From positions 1-9,118 of the forward strand of contig CAMDMH010000082.1 in the NCBI GenBank assembly GCA_945901835.1: a DNA stretch of 9,118 nt. Direction: 5' to 3'. Position numbers and translations under genes: made by a program. Below are positions 1 through 6,761 of this stretch, one piece after another. The notes below the pieces were generated by a model, which was not told the origin of the DNA, did not search any database, and worked only from the letters and a program-made list of their open reading frames with translations. The number at the start of each line of letters is the position of its first letter. Within the stretch, counting starts at the first letter, position 1. Origin of the DNA: Devosia equisanguinis (lineage in GTDB: Bacteria > Pseudomonadota > Alphaproteobacteria > Rhizobiales > Hyphomicrobiaceae).

Positions 1-80
1 TCCGGCGTGCTTGACCGGCTATTCTTATGACCATACTGGCATAGACGAACCTCCCATGCAGTCACCCGATGATGTCGCAC
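1..80. other. Window edge upstream of hutF, no supported gene
   Basis: No complete gene is visible before hutF. The hutF frame is closed by stop codons at 12-14 and 42-44, so hutF is not a continuation of an upstream gene. On the minus strand an ATG at 34-32 opens a frame that runs off the window edge (MVIRIAGQARR). A purine-rich CCTCCC complement lies at 50-55, about 15 bases from that ATG, which is rather far for a ribosome binding site. A divergent gene could begin here, but eleven residues are too few to identify it. Confidence 0.3.
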
Positions 81-1439
81 ATGAGCACCTTGCATTTCCG
101 CACTGCCTTGTTGCCGTGCGGATGGGCGCGCGACGTGCGCATCGAGATCGCCGATCGTCGCATCATCAAAATGACGATAGCAGTCGCGCCTCTCCCCGGA
201 GACGAACGCCACGAGATCGCGCTGCCGGGTTTCGCGAGCTTGCACAGTCACGCGTTCCAGCGCGGCATGGCAGGCCTCGCGGAAGTCCGCGGTCCAACGT
301 CCGATACCTTCTGGACGTGGCGCGAGACGATGTACCGCTTCGCCCTCTCGATGTCGCCGGAGGACGTCGAGGCCCTGGCGCTGCAGCTCTATTGCGAGAT
401 GCTCGAAGCCGGCTTCACCCGCGTCGGCGAGTTCCACTACCTGCATCATGACCGCGATGGGAGGCCCTACGCCAATTCGGCGGAAATGGCCGAGCGCATC
501 GCCGCGGCGGCAAGCGACAGCGGCATTGGCCTGACGCTGTTGCCCTCGTTCTACGCGCATTCGACATTCGGAGGCGAGCCCCCTCACGCCGGACAGCGGC
601 GCTTCATCTGCAGCGTCGATCATTTCGCCGGACTGGTCGAAGCCTCCTCTTCAGCCATCGCGAACTTGCCCGGTGCGAACATCGGCGTGGCGCCGCACAG
701 CCTGCGCGCCGTGCCGCCCGATGAACTGCGCGAAGTGGCAGCGATCGCCAACGGCCGGCCGGTCCACATCCACGTCGCCGAGCAGGTGAAGGAGGTCGAG
801 GACTGCATCGCCTGGTCAGGCAAACGGCCGGTCGAGTGGTTGCTCGCCAACGCACCCGTCGACGAGCGCTGGTGCCTCATCCACGCGACGCACATGACCA
901 CTGCGGAAACGGCTGCTGTCGCGAAGTCAGGCGCGGTAGCGGGCCTGTGTCCGGTGACGGAGGCGAGCCTCGGCGATGGCACGTTCCCCGCGCGCGCCTA
1001 TCTGCAAGCCAACGGCCGCTTCGGCATCGGCACCGACTCCAACGTTCTCGTTGGCGTCACGGACGAGTTGCGCCAGCTCGAATACGCACAGCGTCTGGCC
1101 TTGCGCGAACGTAACGTTTTCGCATCGCGCGCTGACATCTCCACCGGCCGTGCGCTATACGAAGCGGCGGCCCGAGGCGGCGCACAAGCCTTGGCGCAGT
1201 CGGTTTGCTGCCTCGCCGAAGGCGTGATTGCCGATATCGTGACGCTGGACGCTACGCATCCCTCGCTCGCGGGGCGACGCGAAGACCAAATCATCGACGG
1301 CTGGATATTCGCCTCTCGTGGCGATGCCGCGGACTGCGTCTGGGGCGGCGGTGTCAAGGTCGTCGAAGGTGGCCGTCACCGCCTGCGGGATCGGGCCCGG
1401 CGCCAATTCGATAAGACCTTGTCGAACCTCCTTGCCTGA
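81..1439 (+). CDS. hutF: Formimidoylglutamate deiminase HutF
   Basis: Amidohydrolase-superfamily enzyme that hydrolyses N-formimino-L-glutamate to N-formyl-L-glutamate and ammonia, in the five-step histidine degradation route. It should be cytosolic and zinc-dependent. Numbering from the ATG at 81 (452 aa), the metal and active-site residues are all visible: HSHAFQR with His55 and His57, HIHVAE with His231 and Glu234, HATH with His268, and GTDSN with Asp319. Their spacing matches the Pseudomonas aeruginosa enzyme as I recall it, with a constant shift of one. The ATG at 81 is chosen because MSTLHFRTALLPCGWARDV lines up with the usual HutF N-terminus; ATGs at 69 and 72 add only four or three residues, and none of the three has a strong Shine-Dalgarno. 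No other hut gene lies in the window, so the rest of the pathway must be elsewhere or beyond the left edge. A guanine- or triazine-type deaminase is the alternative, but the HSHAFQRGMAGLAEVRG segment fits HutF. Confidence 0.9.
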   Translation: MSTLHFRTALLPCGWARDVRIEIADRRIIKMTIAVAPLPGDERHEIALPGFASLHSHAFQRGMAGLAEVRGPTSDTFWTWRETMYRFALSMSPEDVEALALQLYCEMLEAGFTRVGEFHYLHHDRDGRPYANSAEMAERIAAAASDSGIGLTLLPSFYAHSTFGGEPPHAGQRRFICSVDHFAGLVEASSSAIANLPGANIGVAPHSLRAVPPDELREVAAIANGRPVHIHVAEQVKEVEDCIAWSGKRPVEWLLANAPVDERWCLIHATHMTTAETAAVAKSGAVAGLCPVTEASLGDGTFPARAYLQANGRFGIGTDSNVLVGVTDELRQLEYAQRLALRERNVFASRADISTGRALYEAAARGGAQALAQSVCCLAEGVIADIVTLDATHPSLAGRREDQIIDGWIFASRGDAADCVWGGGVKVVEGGRHRLRDRARRQFDKTLSNLLA

Positions 1440-1486
1440 CGGCAGGATGAAAACTCGACCGATGACGATACGCGGAGCAGTGGCGA

Positions 1487-2635
1487 ATGGCGGTTGACCC
1501 GGAAACCTTCAGATTGCTTCGCGAGACCGTCGCGCGCTTCGTCACCGAACGCCTCATCCCGCGCGAGGCCGAGGTCGTCGAGACCAACGCCGTTCCCGCT
1601 GACGTCGTCGATGAAATGAAGGCGCTGGGCCTGTTCGGATTATCCATATCGCCCGACTACGGCGGCCTCGGCCTCACCATGTCCGAAGAGGTCCAGGTCG
1701 TTTTCGAACTCGGCCGCGCGTCGCCGGCTTTCCGCTCGGTCGCGGGAACCAACATCGGCATCGGCTCGCAATCGATCGTCATGGCGGGCACGGACGAGCA
1801 GAAGGCGAAGTACTTGCCGGCCCTCGCATCGGGTGATCTGATCGGTTCGTTCGCGTTGACCGAGCCCGACGCCGGCTCGGACGCCATGGCGTTGCGCACC
1901 GCCGCGAAGAAGGATGGCGACCACTACATCCTCAACGGCACCAAGCGCTACATCACCAACGCTCCGTCTGCCGGACTGTTCTCCGTCATGGCGCGAACGG
2001 CACCGGAACGGAAGGCCGATGCCATCTCGTGCTTCCTCGTCGAGGCGGACACGCCGGGCATCCGCATCGGCACGCCCGACAAGAAGATGGGCCAGCGTGG
2101 TGCTTTGACGTGCGATGTGATCTTCGAAGATTGTCGGGTGCCCGCGTCCGCTTTGCTCGGCGGCAAGGAGGGCAACGGTTTCCGCACCGCGATGAAGGTG
2201 CTCGACAAGGGTCGGCTCCATATCGCGGCGCTCTGCGTCGGCATCGCCGACCGTCTGATCCGCGAGTCGGTGCTTTATGCAAAGGATCGCCGCCAGTTCG
2301 GCCAGCCGATCGCGGAGTTCCAGTTGATCCAGGCGATGCTGGCGGACAGCGAAGCCGACACGTATGCGGCACGCTGCATGATCCTCGATGCCGCGCGCCT
2401 GCGGGACCAAGGTGCGAACACCACGCGACAGGCGGCATGCGCTAAGATGTTCGCATCCGAGATGGTCGGCCGCATCGCGGATCGAGCCGTTCAGATCTTC
2501 GGCGGCGCCGGCTACATGGCGGACTATCCGGTGGAACGCTTTTATCGCGACGTGCGCTTGTTCCGAATCTTCGAGGGCACGACGCAGATCCAACAGCTCG
2601 TCATCGCGCGCGAACTTCTCAAGTCGATCGAGTAG
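1487..2635 (+). CDS. Acyl-CoA dehydrogenase family protein
   Basis: FAD-dependent enzyme that introduces an alpha-beta double bond into an acyl-CoA thioester, passing electrons to electron-transfer flavoprotein. The 382 aa length is standard for a short- or medium-chain type enzyme. Three domains are recognisable: an N-terminal helical region to about residue 115, the beta domain opening with signature FALTEPDAGSD (122-132), and a C-terminal helical domain with KDRRQFGQPIAEFQLIQ and IFGGAGYMADYPVERFYRD. Glu363 in FEGTTQIQ is at the usual catalytic-base position of this branch. The start has a GGAG at 1474-1477, nine bases before the ATG. It lies 47 bases after hutF on the same strand and may be co-transcribed. 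The acyl substrate cannot be read from sequence: no thiolase, CoA ligase, hydratase or ETF gene is nearby. A function outside fatty-acid beta-oxidation, for example in branched-chain or aromatic acid breakdown, is equally possible. Confidence 0.9.
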   Translation: MAVDPETFRLLRETVARFVTERLIPREAEVVETNAVPADVVDEMKALGLFGLSISPDYGGLGLTMSEEVQVVFELGRASPAFRSVAGTNIGIGSQSIVMAGTDEQKAKYLPALASGDLIGSFALTEPDAGSDAMALRTAAKKDGDHYILNGTKRYITNAPSAGLFSVMARTAPERKADAISCFLVEADTPGIRIGTPDKKMGQRGALTCDVIFEDCRVPASALLGGKEGNGFRTAMKVLDKGRLHIAALCVGIADRLIRESVLYAKDRRQFGQPIAEFQLIQAMLADSEADTYAARCMILDAARLRDQGANTTRQAACAKMFASEMVGRIADRAVQIFGGAGYMADYPVERFYRDVRLFRIFEGTTQIQQLVIARELLKSIE

Positions 2636-2643
2636 GTACGGCT

Positions 2644-2679
2644 CCCCTCCCCCATTGTGGGAAGGGGCGGGGGTTGGGG
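2644..2679. repeat. G/C-rich hairpin repeat between two genes
   Basis: A hairpin lies just after the acyl-CoA dehydrogenase stop. The left arm at 2644-2652 (CCCCTCCCC) pairs with the right arm at 2659-2667 (GGGAAGGGG) over nine positions with one C/A mismatch, around the loop CATTGT. A G-rich tail continues to 2679. From memory, closely similar intergenic elements (CCCCTCCCC, short loop, GGGG(A)GGGG, then GGGGGTGGGG) are scattered in many copies through rhizobial genomes. There is no T-run, so it is not a typical intrinsic terminator, though it could weaken readthrough or protect the 3' end of the upstream message. Confidence 0.6.
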
Positions 2680-2702
2680 TACAAAAAGGGAGACTTACTG
2701 CG

Positions 2703-3413
2703 ATGACCATGACCGGCATCACGGTGCTCAGCACCACGGCGTTGCAAACGACGCTGGAGGCGCTCGCACCCGAATTCCAGCGCGCGACAGGCTACCACCT
2801 CACGTTCCATTTCGGACCGTCGGGACGAATGGCGAACCGCGTCCGCGACGGCGAAGCGAATGATCTCGCGATCGTCACCGGCGCCGGTATCGACGATCTC
2901 GTCTCGAAGGGGCGCATCGTAGCGGGCACCAGGGGCGACATCGCACGCTCGAAAATCGGTGCCGCCGTCCAGAAAGGCGCGCCGCGACCGGACATATCCA
3001 CTGTCGACGCTTTCAAGCGCACACTGCTCGCGGCAACGACAATCGGCATGAGCAATCCCGTCGGCGGCGGCCAGAGCGGGGCGCATCTCGCCAAGGTGTT
3101 CGAGCGCCTTGGCATCAGCGATGCGATGCAGGTCAAAGCGACCTACGGACCCGGCGGTCCGGAAGGCCTGATCGGAAAATACCTGCTGCGCAAGGAAGTC
3201 GAATTCGGCCTGCAGCAGATGCCCGAATTGATGGCGGTCGACGGTATCGATATCCTCGGTCCGATCCCAGCCGAGCTGCAACTCGATACGGTCTTCTCAG
3301 CCGGAATTTCGACCGCCGCGAAAAATCCTGAGGGCGCGAAGCAGTGGATCGCCTACTTGCGATCACCCGCCGCCGTCGCTGTCATCGAAGCGAAGGGCAT
3401 GCAACAGGGCTGA
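2703..3413 (+). CDS. ModA-like substrate-binding-fold protein without signal peptide
   Basis: 236 aa protein with the type 2 periplasmic-binding fold, most like the molybdate-binding ModA group. The N-terminal ITVLSTTALQTTLEALAPEFQRATGY corresponds to the start of a mature ModA, followed by FGPSGRMANRVRDGEANDLAIVTG, and later TIGMSNPVGGGQSGAHLAKVFERLGI and the C-terminal GAKQWIAYLRSPAAVAVIEAKGM. There is no hydrophobic leader and no lipobox. The frame stays open upstream through the dehydrogenase gene, but the residues just before this ATG (GAGVGVQKGRLTA) do not form a leader either. The start is supported by GGGAG at 2688-2692, ten bases before the ATG. No ABC permease or ATPase gene is adjacent. 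The protein therefore probably stays in the cytoplasm and may bind or sense a small ligand instead of feeding a transporter. The ligand is unknown; molybdate should not be assumed. Confidence 0.8.
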   Translation: MTMTGITVLSTTALQTTLEALAPEFQRATGYHLTFHFGPSGRMANRVRDGEANDLAIVTGAGIDDLVSKGRIVAGTRGDIARSKIGAAVQKGAPRPDISTVDAFKRTLLAATTIGMSNPVGGGQSGAHLAKVFERLGISDAMQVKATYGPGGPEGLIGKYLLRKEVEFGLQQMPELMAVDGIDILGPIPAELQLDTVFSAGISTAAKNPEGAKQWIAYLRSPAAVAVIEAKGMQQG

Positions 3414-3450
3414 AGCCGATCGGCAAGCTGGAATGGGCACAGCGCAGCGC

Positions 3451-4425
3451 TCACTCCACCTTCACGCCCGACTGCCGCACGACCTCCGCCCAGATTTTCA
3501 GCTCGCGCGCGATCAGCTCCTCGAACTCCTCCGGCGAGCCGCCGACGGCATCCGCACCGAGCTTCTGGAACCGATCTGCAACGTCCGGAACGAGCAGCCC
3601 CTTCTTCACCGCCGCGTGCAGCCTGTCGAGAACCGCGCGCGGCGTTCCCGCTGGCGCACTGAGCCCTTGCCAGACGACAGCGGAAAAATCCGGCACGCCC
3701 GCCTCGATCATCGTCGGAATGTTCGGCGCCGATGGCGTCCATTTCGGCGACGTGACCGCAAGAGGGCGCAGCTTGCCTGTTTCGAGCAGCGGAAAGGCTA
3801 CCGTACTGTTGAGGAACATGCCTGACACGTGTCCGGCCACCACGTCGTTGCTGGAGAAGTTGTCGCCGCGATAGGCGACCTGCGAGACATCCGCGCCCGT
3901 TCGGATCTTGAACAACTCGACGACCAGATTGGTGAGCGTGCCGCGTCCGTTGTTGGCGAACGTCAGCTTGCCGGGCTCGGCCTTCGCCAGTTGCACCAGT
4001 TCCGCGACGCTCGAGGCCTTCACGCCGGGATTGACCGCCAGCACCAGAGGATTCTGGCCGATCTGCGTGACGTGTGCGAACGCCTTCGCCGGATCGAAGC
4101 TCAGCGATTTGATCGTCGTCGCCATGATCGGGAACGCCGCCGACGTCCAGACGAGCGAATATCCATCGGGCGCGGACTTCGCGACCTCGGCGAAAGCGTG
4201 CGCGCCGCCGGCTCCCGGCTGGTTGATGATGACGAAGCTCTGGCCGAGATCGTCGCCCATATACTTGGTGAGGATCCGCGCCAGTGTGTCCGCGCCGCCG
4301 CCCGGTGGGAAAGGCACGACGAGTCTGATGTTCTGGGTTGGATAGTTTTGCGCTGCGACCGGCACGATCGAAGCGAATAGCGCCGCGGTGGAGCAGATGG
4401 CGCGCAGAAGCGTGAAGGGCTGCAT
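3451..4425 (-). CDS. Bug/TctC-family tripartite tricarboxylate transporter receptor
   Basis: Periplasmic solute-binding protein of the Bug (Bordetella uptake gene) family, which captures carboxylates or related small molecules for tripartite tricarboxylate transporters. The 324 aa length is typical. Residues 1-25 form a signal peptide (MQPFTLLRAI, then a hydrophobic stretch) with a likely cut after VAA25. The mature part shows the family landmarks: YPTQNIRLVVPFPPGGGADTLAR (Asp46), INQPGAGG (67-74), PDGYSLVW, a central ANNGRGTLTNLVVELFK and the C-terminal SPEEFEELIARELKIWAEVV. The start at 4425 was chosen over an upstream in-frame ATG at 4590 because the signal peptide begins there; the extra 55 residues look non-coding. 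The stop lies 37 bases from the convergent ModA-like gene. No TctA or TctB membrane genes are seen, which is common for this amplified family of orphan receptors. The ligand is unknown. The segment RGDNFSSNDVVAGHV departs from the commoner YKGxxPALxDLLxGxV pattern. Confidence 0.9.
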   Translation of the reverse strand: MQPFTLLRAICSTAALFASIVPVAAQNYPTQNIRLVVPFPPGGGADTLARILTKYMGDDLGQSFVIINQPGAGGAHAFAEVAKSAPDGYSLVWTSAAFPIMATTIKSLSFDPAKAFAHVTQIGQNPLVLAVNPGVKASSVAELVQLAKAEPGKLTFANNGRGTLTNLVVELFKIRTGADVSQVAYRGDNFSSNDVVAGHVSGMFLNSTVAFPLLETGKLRPLAVTSPKWTPSAPNIPTMIEAGVPDFSAVVWQGLSAPAGTPRAVLDRLHAAVKKGLLVPDVADRFQKLGADAVGGSPEEFEELIARELKIWAEVVRQSGVKVE

Positions 4426-4622
4426 CTCGGATGTCCGATCATGGGTGAGCTGGACCGCCTCGCACTCTATGGGATCGCCCGGCATTTGCAATGAACGTGG
4501 CAACGCGCAACGCGCCGATACGCCGCTCGCGCCTGACGCTGGGCAGCCATTCGCGCCCCTGACCTTGCTGCACGCCCTTTGGCAACACATCTACTCGGGA
4601 GAACTCAACCGGGAAAACCACC
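4426..4622. promoter_or_regulatory. Divergent intergenic region between Bug and FMN reductase genes
   Basis: This 197-base stretch separates two genes that face away from each other, so promoters for both should lie here. I found no convincing -35/-10 pair. A small tandem repeat, AACGCGC twice in a row, occurs around 4502-4515. GGGA at 4611-4614 gives the FMN reductase gene a modest ribosome binding site. The open frame that runs upstream of the Bug start across this region lacks any recognisable protein character. Confidence 0.4.
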
Positions 4623-5174
4623 ATGAGCCAATACAAGATCGCCGTCATCGTCGGCAGCCTTCGCCGCGACAGCTTCAATCGCAAGCTCGCCGGCGCGCTC
4701 GCCAAGTTGGCGCCGGCGGAGTTCTCGTTTCATCACGTGCAGATCGGTGACCTGCCGCTCTACAATCAAGATGACGACGCCGATCAGGCCGCATCTGTGA
4801 AGCGCCTCAAGTCCGAGATCGCGTTGGCGCAAGGCCTGATTTTCCTGACGCCGGAATACAATCGTTCGATCCCCGGCGTGTTGAAGAATGCGATCGATCA
4901 CGCTTCGCGACCCTACGGCCAGAGTGTGTGGAGCGGAAAACCTGCAGGTGTGATCGGCGTATCGGTCGGCGCGATCGGCACCGCGTTGGCCCAGCAGCAC
5001 TTGCGCAACATCCTCGCATATCTCGATGCTCCGACGATGGGACAGCCCGAGGCGTTCATTCAGGCCAAGGAAGGATTGTTCGAGGCTGACGGCAGTATCG
5101 GCGCAGCGAGCCGGCAGTTTCTCCAGGGCTGGATGGACCGCTACGTCGTCTGGGTGAAGCAGCACACGGGTTGA
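4623..5174 (+). CDS. NAD(P)H-dependent FMN reductase (flavodoxin-like fold)
   Basis: 183 aa flavoprotein of the NADPH-dependent FMN reductase family, related to ChrR/YieF-type quinone and chromate reductases and to azoreductases. It should bind FMN and use NAD(P)H to reduce quinones, flavin or other acceptors in the cytosol. Visible motifs are the phosphate-binding loop GSLRRDSFNRKLA (11-23), the flavin-contact segment TPEYNRSIPGVLKNAIDHASRP (76-97) and GKPAGVIGVSVGAIGTALAQ (105-124). The length matches the family. The ATG is eight bases after GGGA at 4611-4614. The gene stands alone: it diverges from the Bug receptor gene and converges on the ROK kinase gene, 74 bases downstream. The physiological acceptor cannot be inferred; protection against quinone or oxidative stress is the usual suggestion for relatives. 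I see no terminator with a T-run after it. Confidence 0.88.
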   Translation: MSQYKIAVIVGSLRRDSFNRKLAGALAKLAPAEFSFHHVQIGDLPLYNQDDDADQAASVKRLKSEIALAQGLIFLTPEYNRSIPGVLKNAIDHASRPYGQSVWSGKPAGVIGVSVGAIGTALAQQHLRNILAYLDAPTMGQPEAFIQAKEGLFEADGSIGAASRQFLQGWMDRYVVWVKQHTG

Positions 5175-5248
5175 CGTTAACCAGTCCGCCTGACGGAGGG
5201 GGCGCATGTCGCGCATCTTCCGCTTGGCGAGGTATCCGCGGTTTCGGC

Positions 5249-6163
5249 CTACCAAAGCCTTGCCGCACCCCTCACGCCGCTCGCATCCCCCCATCGTGGT
5301 GGTCGAATCGTGAGCCTTGGCGCCGCGGCGAAGACGTGAGGCGCGGCAAGCCTGGGGAGGTCTGAATACAACCCTTCGAGCTTCGACAGCCCGCCGCCCA
5401 GCACGATCACTTCCGGGTCGATGAGATTGACGACATGCGCGATTCCTCTTGCGAGGCGATCGGCATGCCGCGCCAGTGTCTCCCGTGCCGTGACATCACC
5501 GGCTGCGGCCCGCGCAGAAATGGCGTCCGCGGTCGTACCCTCGCCTGTCCGCCGCAGGTGATCTGCGGCGAGCCCGGTCCCCGATACCCACTGCTCGAGA
5601 CAGCCCGCACGGCCGCACCAGCACGCCGGTCCGGGATGCTCGTCGCCCTGCGCCCAAGGCAGGGGATTGTGCCCCCACTCCCCGCCGATCGCGTTCGGCC
5701 CGTCGACCAGCTTCCCGTCGAACACGATGCCACCGCCGCAACCGGTTCCGATGATGATCCCGAAGACCGAGCGCGCCCCAGCACCCGCTCCGTCGCAGGC
5801 TTCCGATAGCGCAAAGCAATTCGCATCGTTGGCTATCCGTGCCGGCCGTCCCAGCCGCTGGGTCAAGTCCGTGAGAATGTTCCGGCCATTGAGCCAGGTC
5901 GAGTTCGAGCCCTGCGATTGTCCCGTGACCGGTGAGATCGATCCAGGCGCGCCGATACCGACACTGCCGCGCACTTGGGCTTCGGCCTCGATCGCCGCGA
6001 CCATATCGGCGACCGCCTCGATGGTCGCGGCATAGTCTCCTCGCGGAGATGCAACCCGGCGGCTGGCCAGCACCGCGTCGCCGGGCCCGAGCATTACGCC
6101 TTCGATTTTGGTGCCGCCCAGATCGATCCCGATCCTGTGCGCGAACGAAGCCGGGCTATCCAT
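5249..6163 (-). CDS. ROK-family sugar kinase, probable fructokinase
   Basis: 304 aa ATP-dependent sugar kinase of the ROK family, probably making fructose 6-phosphate from fructose. The phosphate-binding motif IDLGGTK is at 13-19, the catalytic Asp113 lies in IANDANCFALSEA, and IIIGTGCGGGIV (137-147) is the second ATP-binding loop. The structural zinc site is complete: His165 in GEWGHNPLPW with Cys181, Cys183 and Cys188 in CWCGRAGCLE. The SNSTWLNGRN stretch at 86-95 resembles Mak-type fructokinases, which is why fructose is favoured over glucose or N-acetylglucosamine; the specificity is an inference. The start has GGGAG eight bases upstream. It follows the DUF3572 gene by 18 bases on the same strand and probably shares its transcript. 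No sugar transporter or ROK repressor is adjacent, and there is no N-terminal helix-turn-helix, so this is a kinase and not a ROK regulator. Confidence 0.88.
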   Translation of the reverse strand: MDSPASFAHRIGIDLGGTKIEGVMLGPGDAVLASRRVASPRGDYAATIEAVADMVAAIEAEAQVRGSVGIGAPGSISPVTGQSQGSNSTWLNGRNILTDLTQRLGRPARIANDANCFALSEACDGAGAGARSVFGIIIGTGCGGGIVFDGKLVDGPNAIGGEWGHNPLPWAQGDEHPGPACWCGRAGCLEQWVSGTGLAADHLRRTGEGTTADAISARAAAGDVTARETLARHADRLARGIAHVVNLIDPEVIVLGGGLSKLEGLYSDLPRLAAPHVFAAAPRLTIRPPRWGDASGVRGAARLW

Positions 6164-6181
6164 GGCTCAGGCTCCCATCTT

Positions 6182-6562
6182 TCAGGCTCCGGGGCCCGCC
6201 CACCGTTTCGATGGCCGTTTGGACGCTGCCCGTCCCGACGTGTTGCCGGATGTATAGTTCTCGGCCGCGTACCGCTTCGCGTCGCCGCCGCCCACCAACG
6301 CTTCCCGCGCCGGCGCGATCGCCGCCGGATCGATCCCGGCCTCCGCCGAGAAGACCATCAGCAACGATTCGTCGGAAAGCAGGTAGTCCAGCACACCGGC
6401 TTGGCCCTCGGGCGTTCCTGCGGTAGCCTTCAGTTCAGCCAGCGAAATGCCGGTCGTTGAGAGAAAGCGCCCCAGCCGCTCGCCGTCCTCGGTCAGGAAC
6501 ACGAGGGCCGCAAGTCCAATCGACTCGGCGTCGACGCGGGCACCTGATTCTTGTCGCTGCAT
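6182..6562 (-). CDS. DUF3572 domain-containing protein
   Basis: 126 aa protein with the alphaproteobacterial DUF3572 domain over about residues 10-92: DAESIGLAALVFLTEDGERL, GRFLSTTGISLAELK, GVLDYLLSDESLLMVFSAEAGIDPAAI and AREALVGG. The domain is predicted all-helical and acidic; its biochemical role is unknown to me. The last 30 or so residues are basic and low in hydrophobicity (SGRAASKRPSKRWAGPGA) and look like a disordered tail beyond the usual domain. The start is firm: GGAGG at 6574-6570 is seven bases before the ATG. The gene diverges from divK across about 200 bases. From memory, DUF3572 genes commonly sit beside divK-pleD in Hyphomicrobiales, which supports both the identification and a possible cell-cycle or envelope connection, though the latter is only a neighbourhood argument. 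Confidence 0.85.
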   Translation of the reverse strand: MQRQESGARVDAESIGLAALVFLTEDGERLGRFLSTTGISLAELKATAGTPEGQAGVLDYLLSDESLLMVFSAEAGIDPAAIAPAREALVGGGDAKRYAAENYTSGNTSGRAASKRPSKRWAGPGA

Positions 6563-6761
6563 TTCTTCGCCTCCATCGCTCGAGAATTGCTGCTCGAAAA
6601 GTGGCCTGGGCTATACACCATAAACTGTTGGTTAGTGCTTGGTGAGCAAACTGCCCATATCAGCCGCCAATCGAATCGGTGCACAATTGGCGGCACCTAG
6701 AGTCGGGCCCCCCATGACCATCCAGCATCGCAGCGGTACCTTAGGTGGACTGCGACCCGGA
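6563..6761. promoter_or_regulatory. Divergent control region between DUF3572 gene and divK
   Basis: About 199 bases separate two divergent genes and must hold promoters for both. I could not pick out clear -35/-10 boxes. The region contains a perfect 9-bp inverted repeat (6663-6694) and a weak CtrA-like pair, TAAA-N7-TTAG at 6621-6635, which differs from TTAA-N7-TTAA by one base in each half. The divK frame stays open back to a TTG at 6639 through most of this stretch, but that upstream part does not resemble DivK. Confidence 0.5.
6663..6694. promoter_or_regulatory. Perfect 9-bp inverted repeat upstream of divK
   Basis: GCCGCCAAT at 6663-6671 and its exact reverse complement ATTGGCGGC at 6686-6694 are separated by 14 bases. 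The arm centres are 23 bp apart, close to two helical turns, which would suit a dimeric DNA-binding protein. The element ends 67 bases before the preferred divK start. No T-run follows, so it is not an intrinsic terminator. It could equally be an RNA hairpin in the divK leader. Confidence 0.5.

Noticed and set aside
2388..2702. Upstream extension of the ModA-like frame into the dehydrogenase gene
   Set aside because: The extra 105 residues are a shadow of the dehydrogenase, contain no signal peptide, and the internal ATG at 2703 has a good ribosome binding site.
1640..2737. Long open frame on the minus strand opposite the acyl-CoA dehydrogenase (365 codons)
   Set aside because: It is antisense to a gene with every family signature, has no recognisable domain, is rich in Arg, Ala and His as expected from a high-GC antisense frame, and crosses the hairpin repeat.
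3415..3451. Palindromes GCCGATCGGC and AGCGCAGCGCT between convergent genes as a bidirectional terminator
   Set aside because: Neither has a proper loop with a following T-run on either strand, so terminator function is not supported.
3829..4380. Plus-strand open frame over the Bug receptor gene (183 codons)
   Set aside because: The minus-strand frame has a signal peptide and Bug-family motifs throughout; the plus-strand product is low-complexity Arg/Asp-rich.
4426..4590. N-terminal extension of the Bug receptor to an ATG at 4590
   Set aside because: It would bury the signal peptide 55 residues inside the protein, and the extension shows no homology I recognise.
6639..6761. Longer DivK starting at TTG 6639 or ATG 6714
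   Set aside because: The added residues are unlike any DivK N-terminus, the longer frame would run through the inverted repeat, and the family length fits the ATG at 6762.
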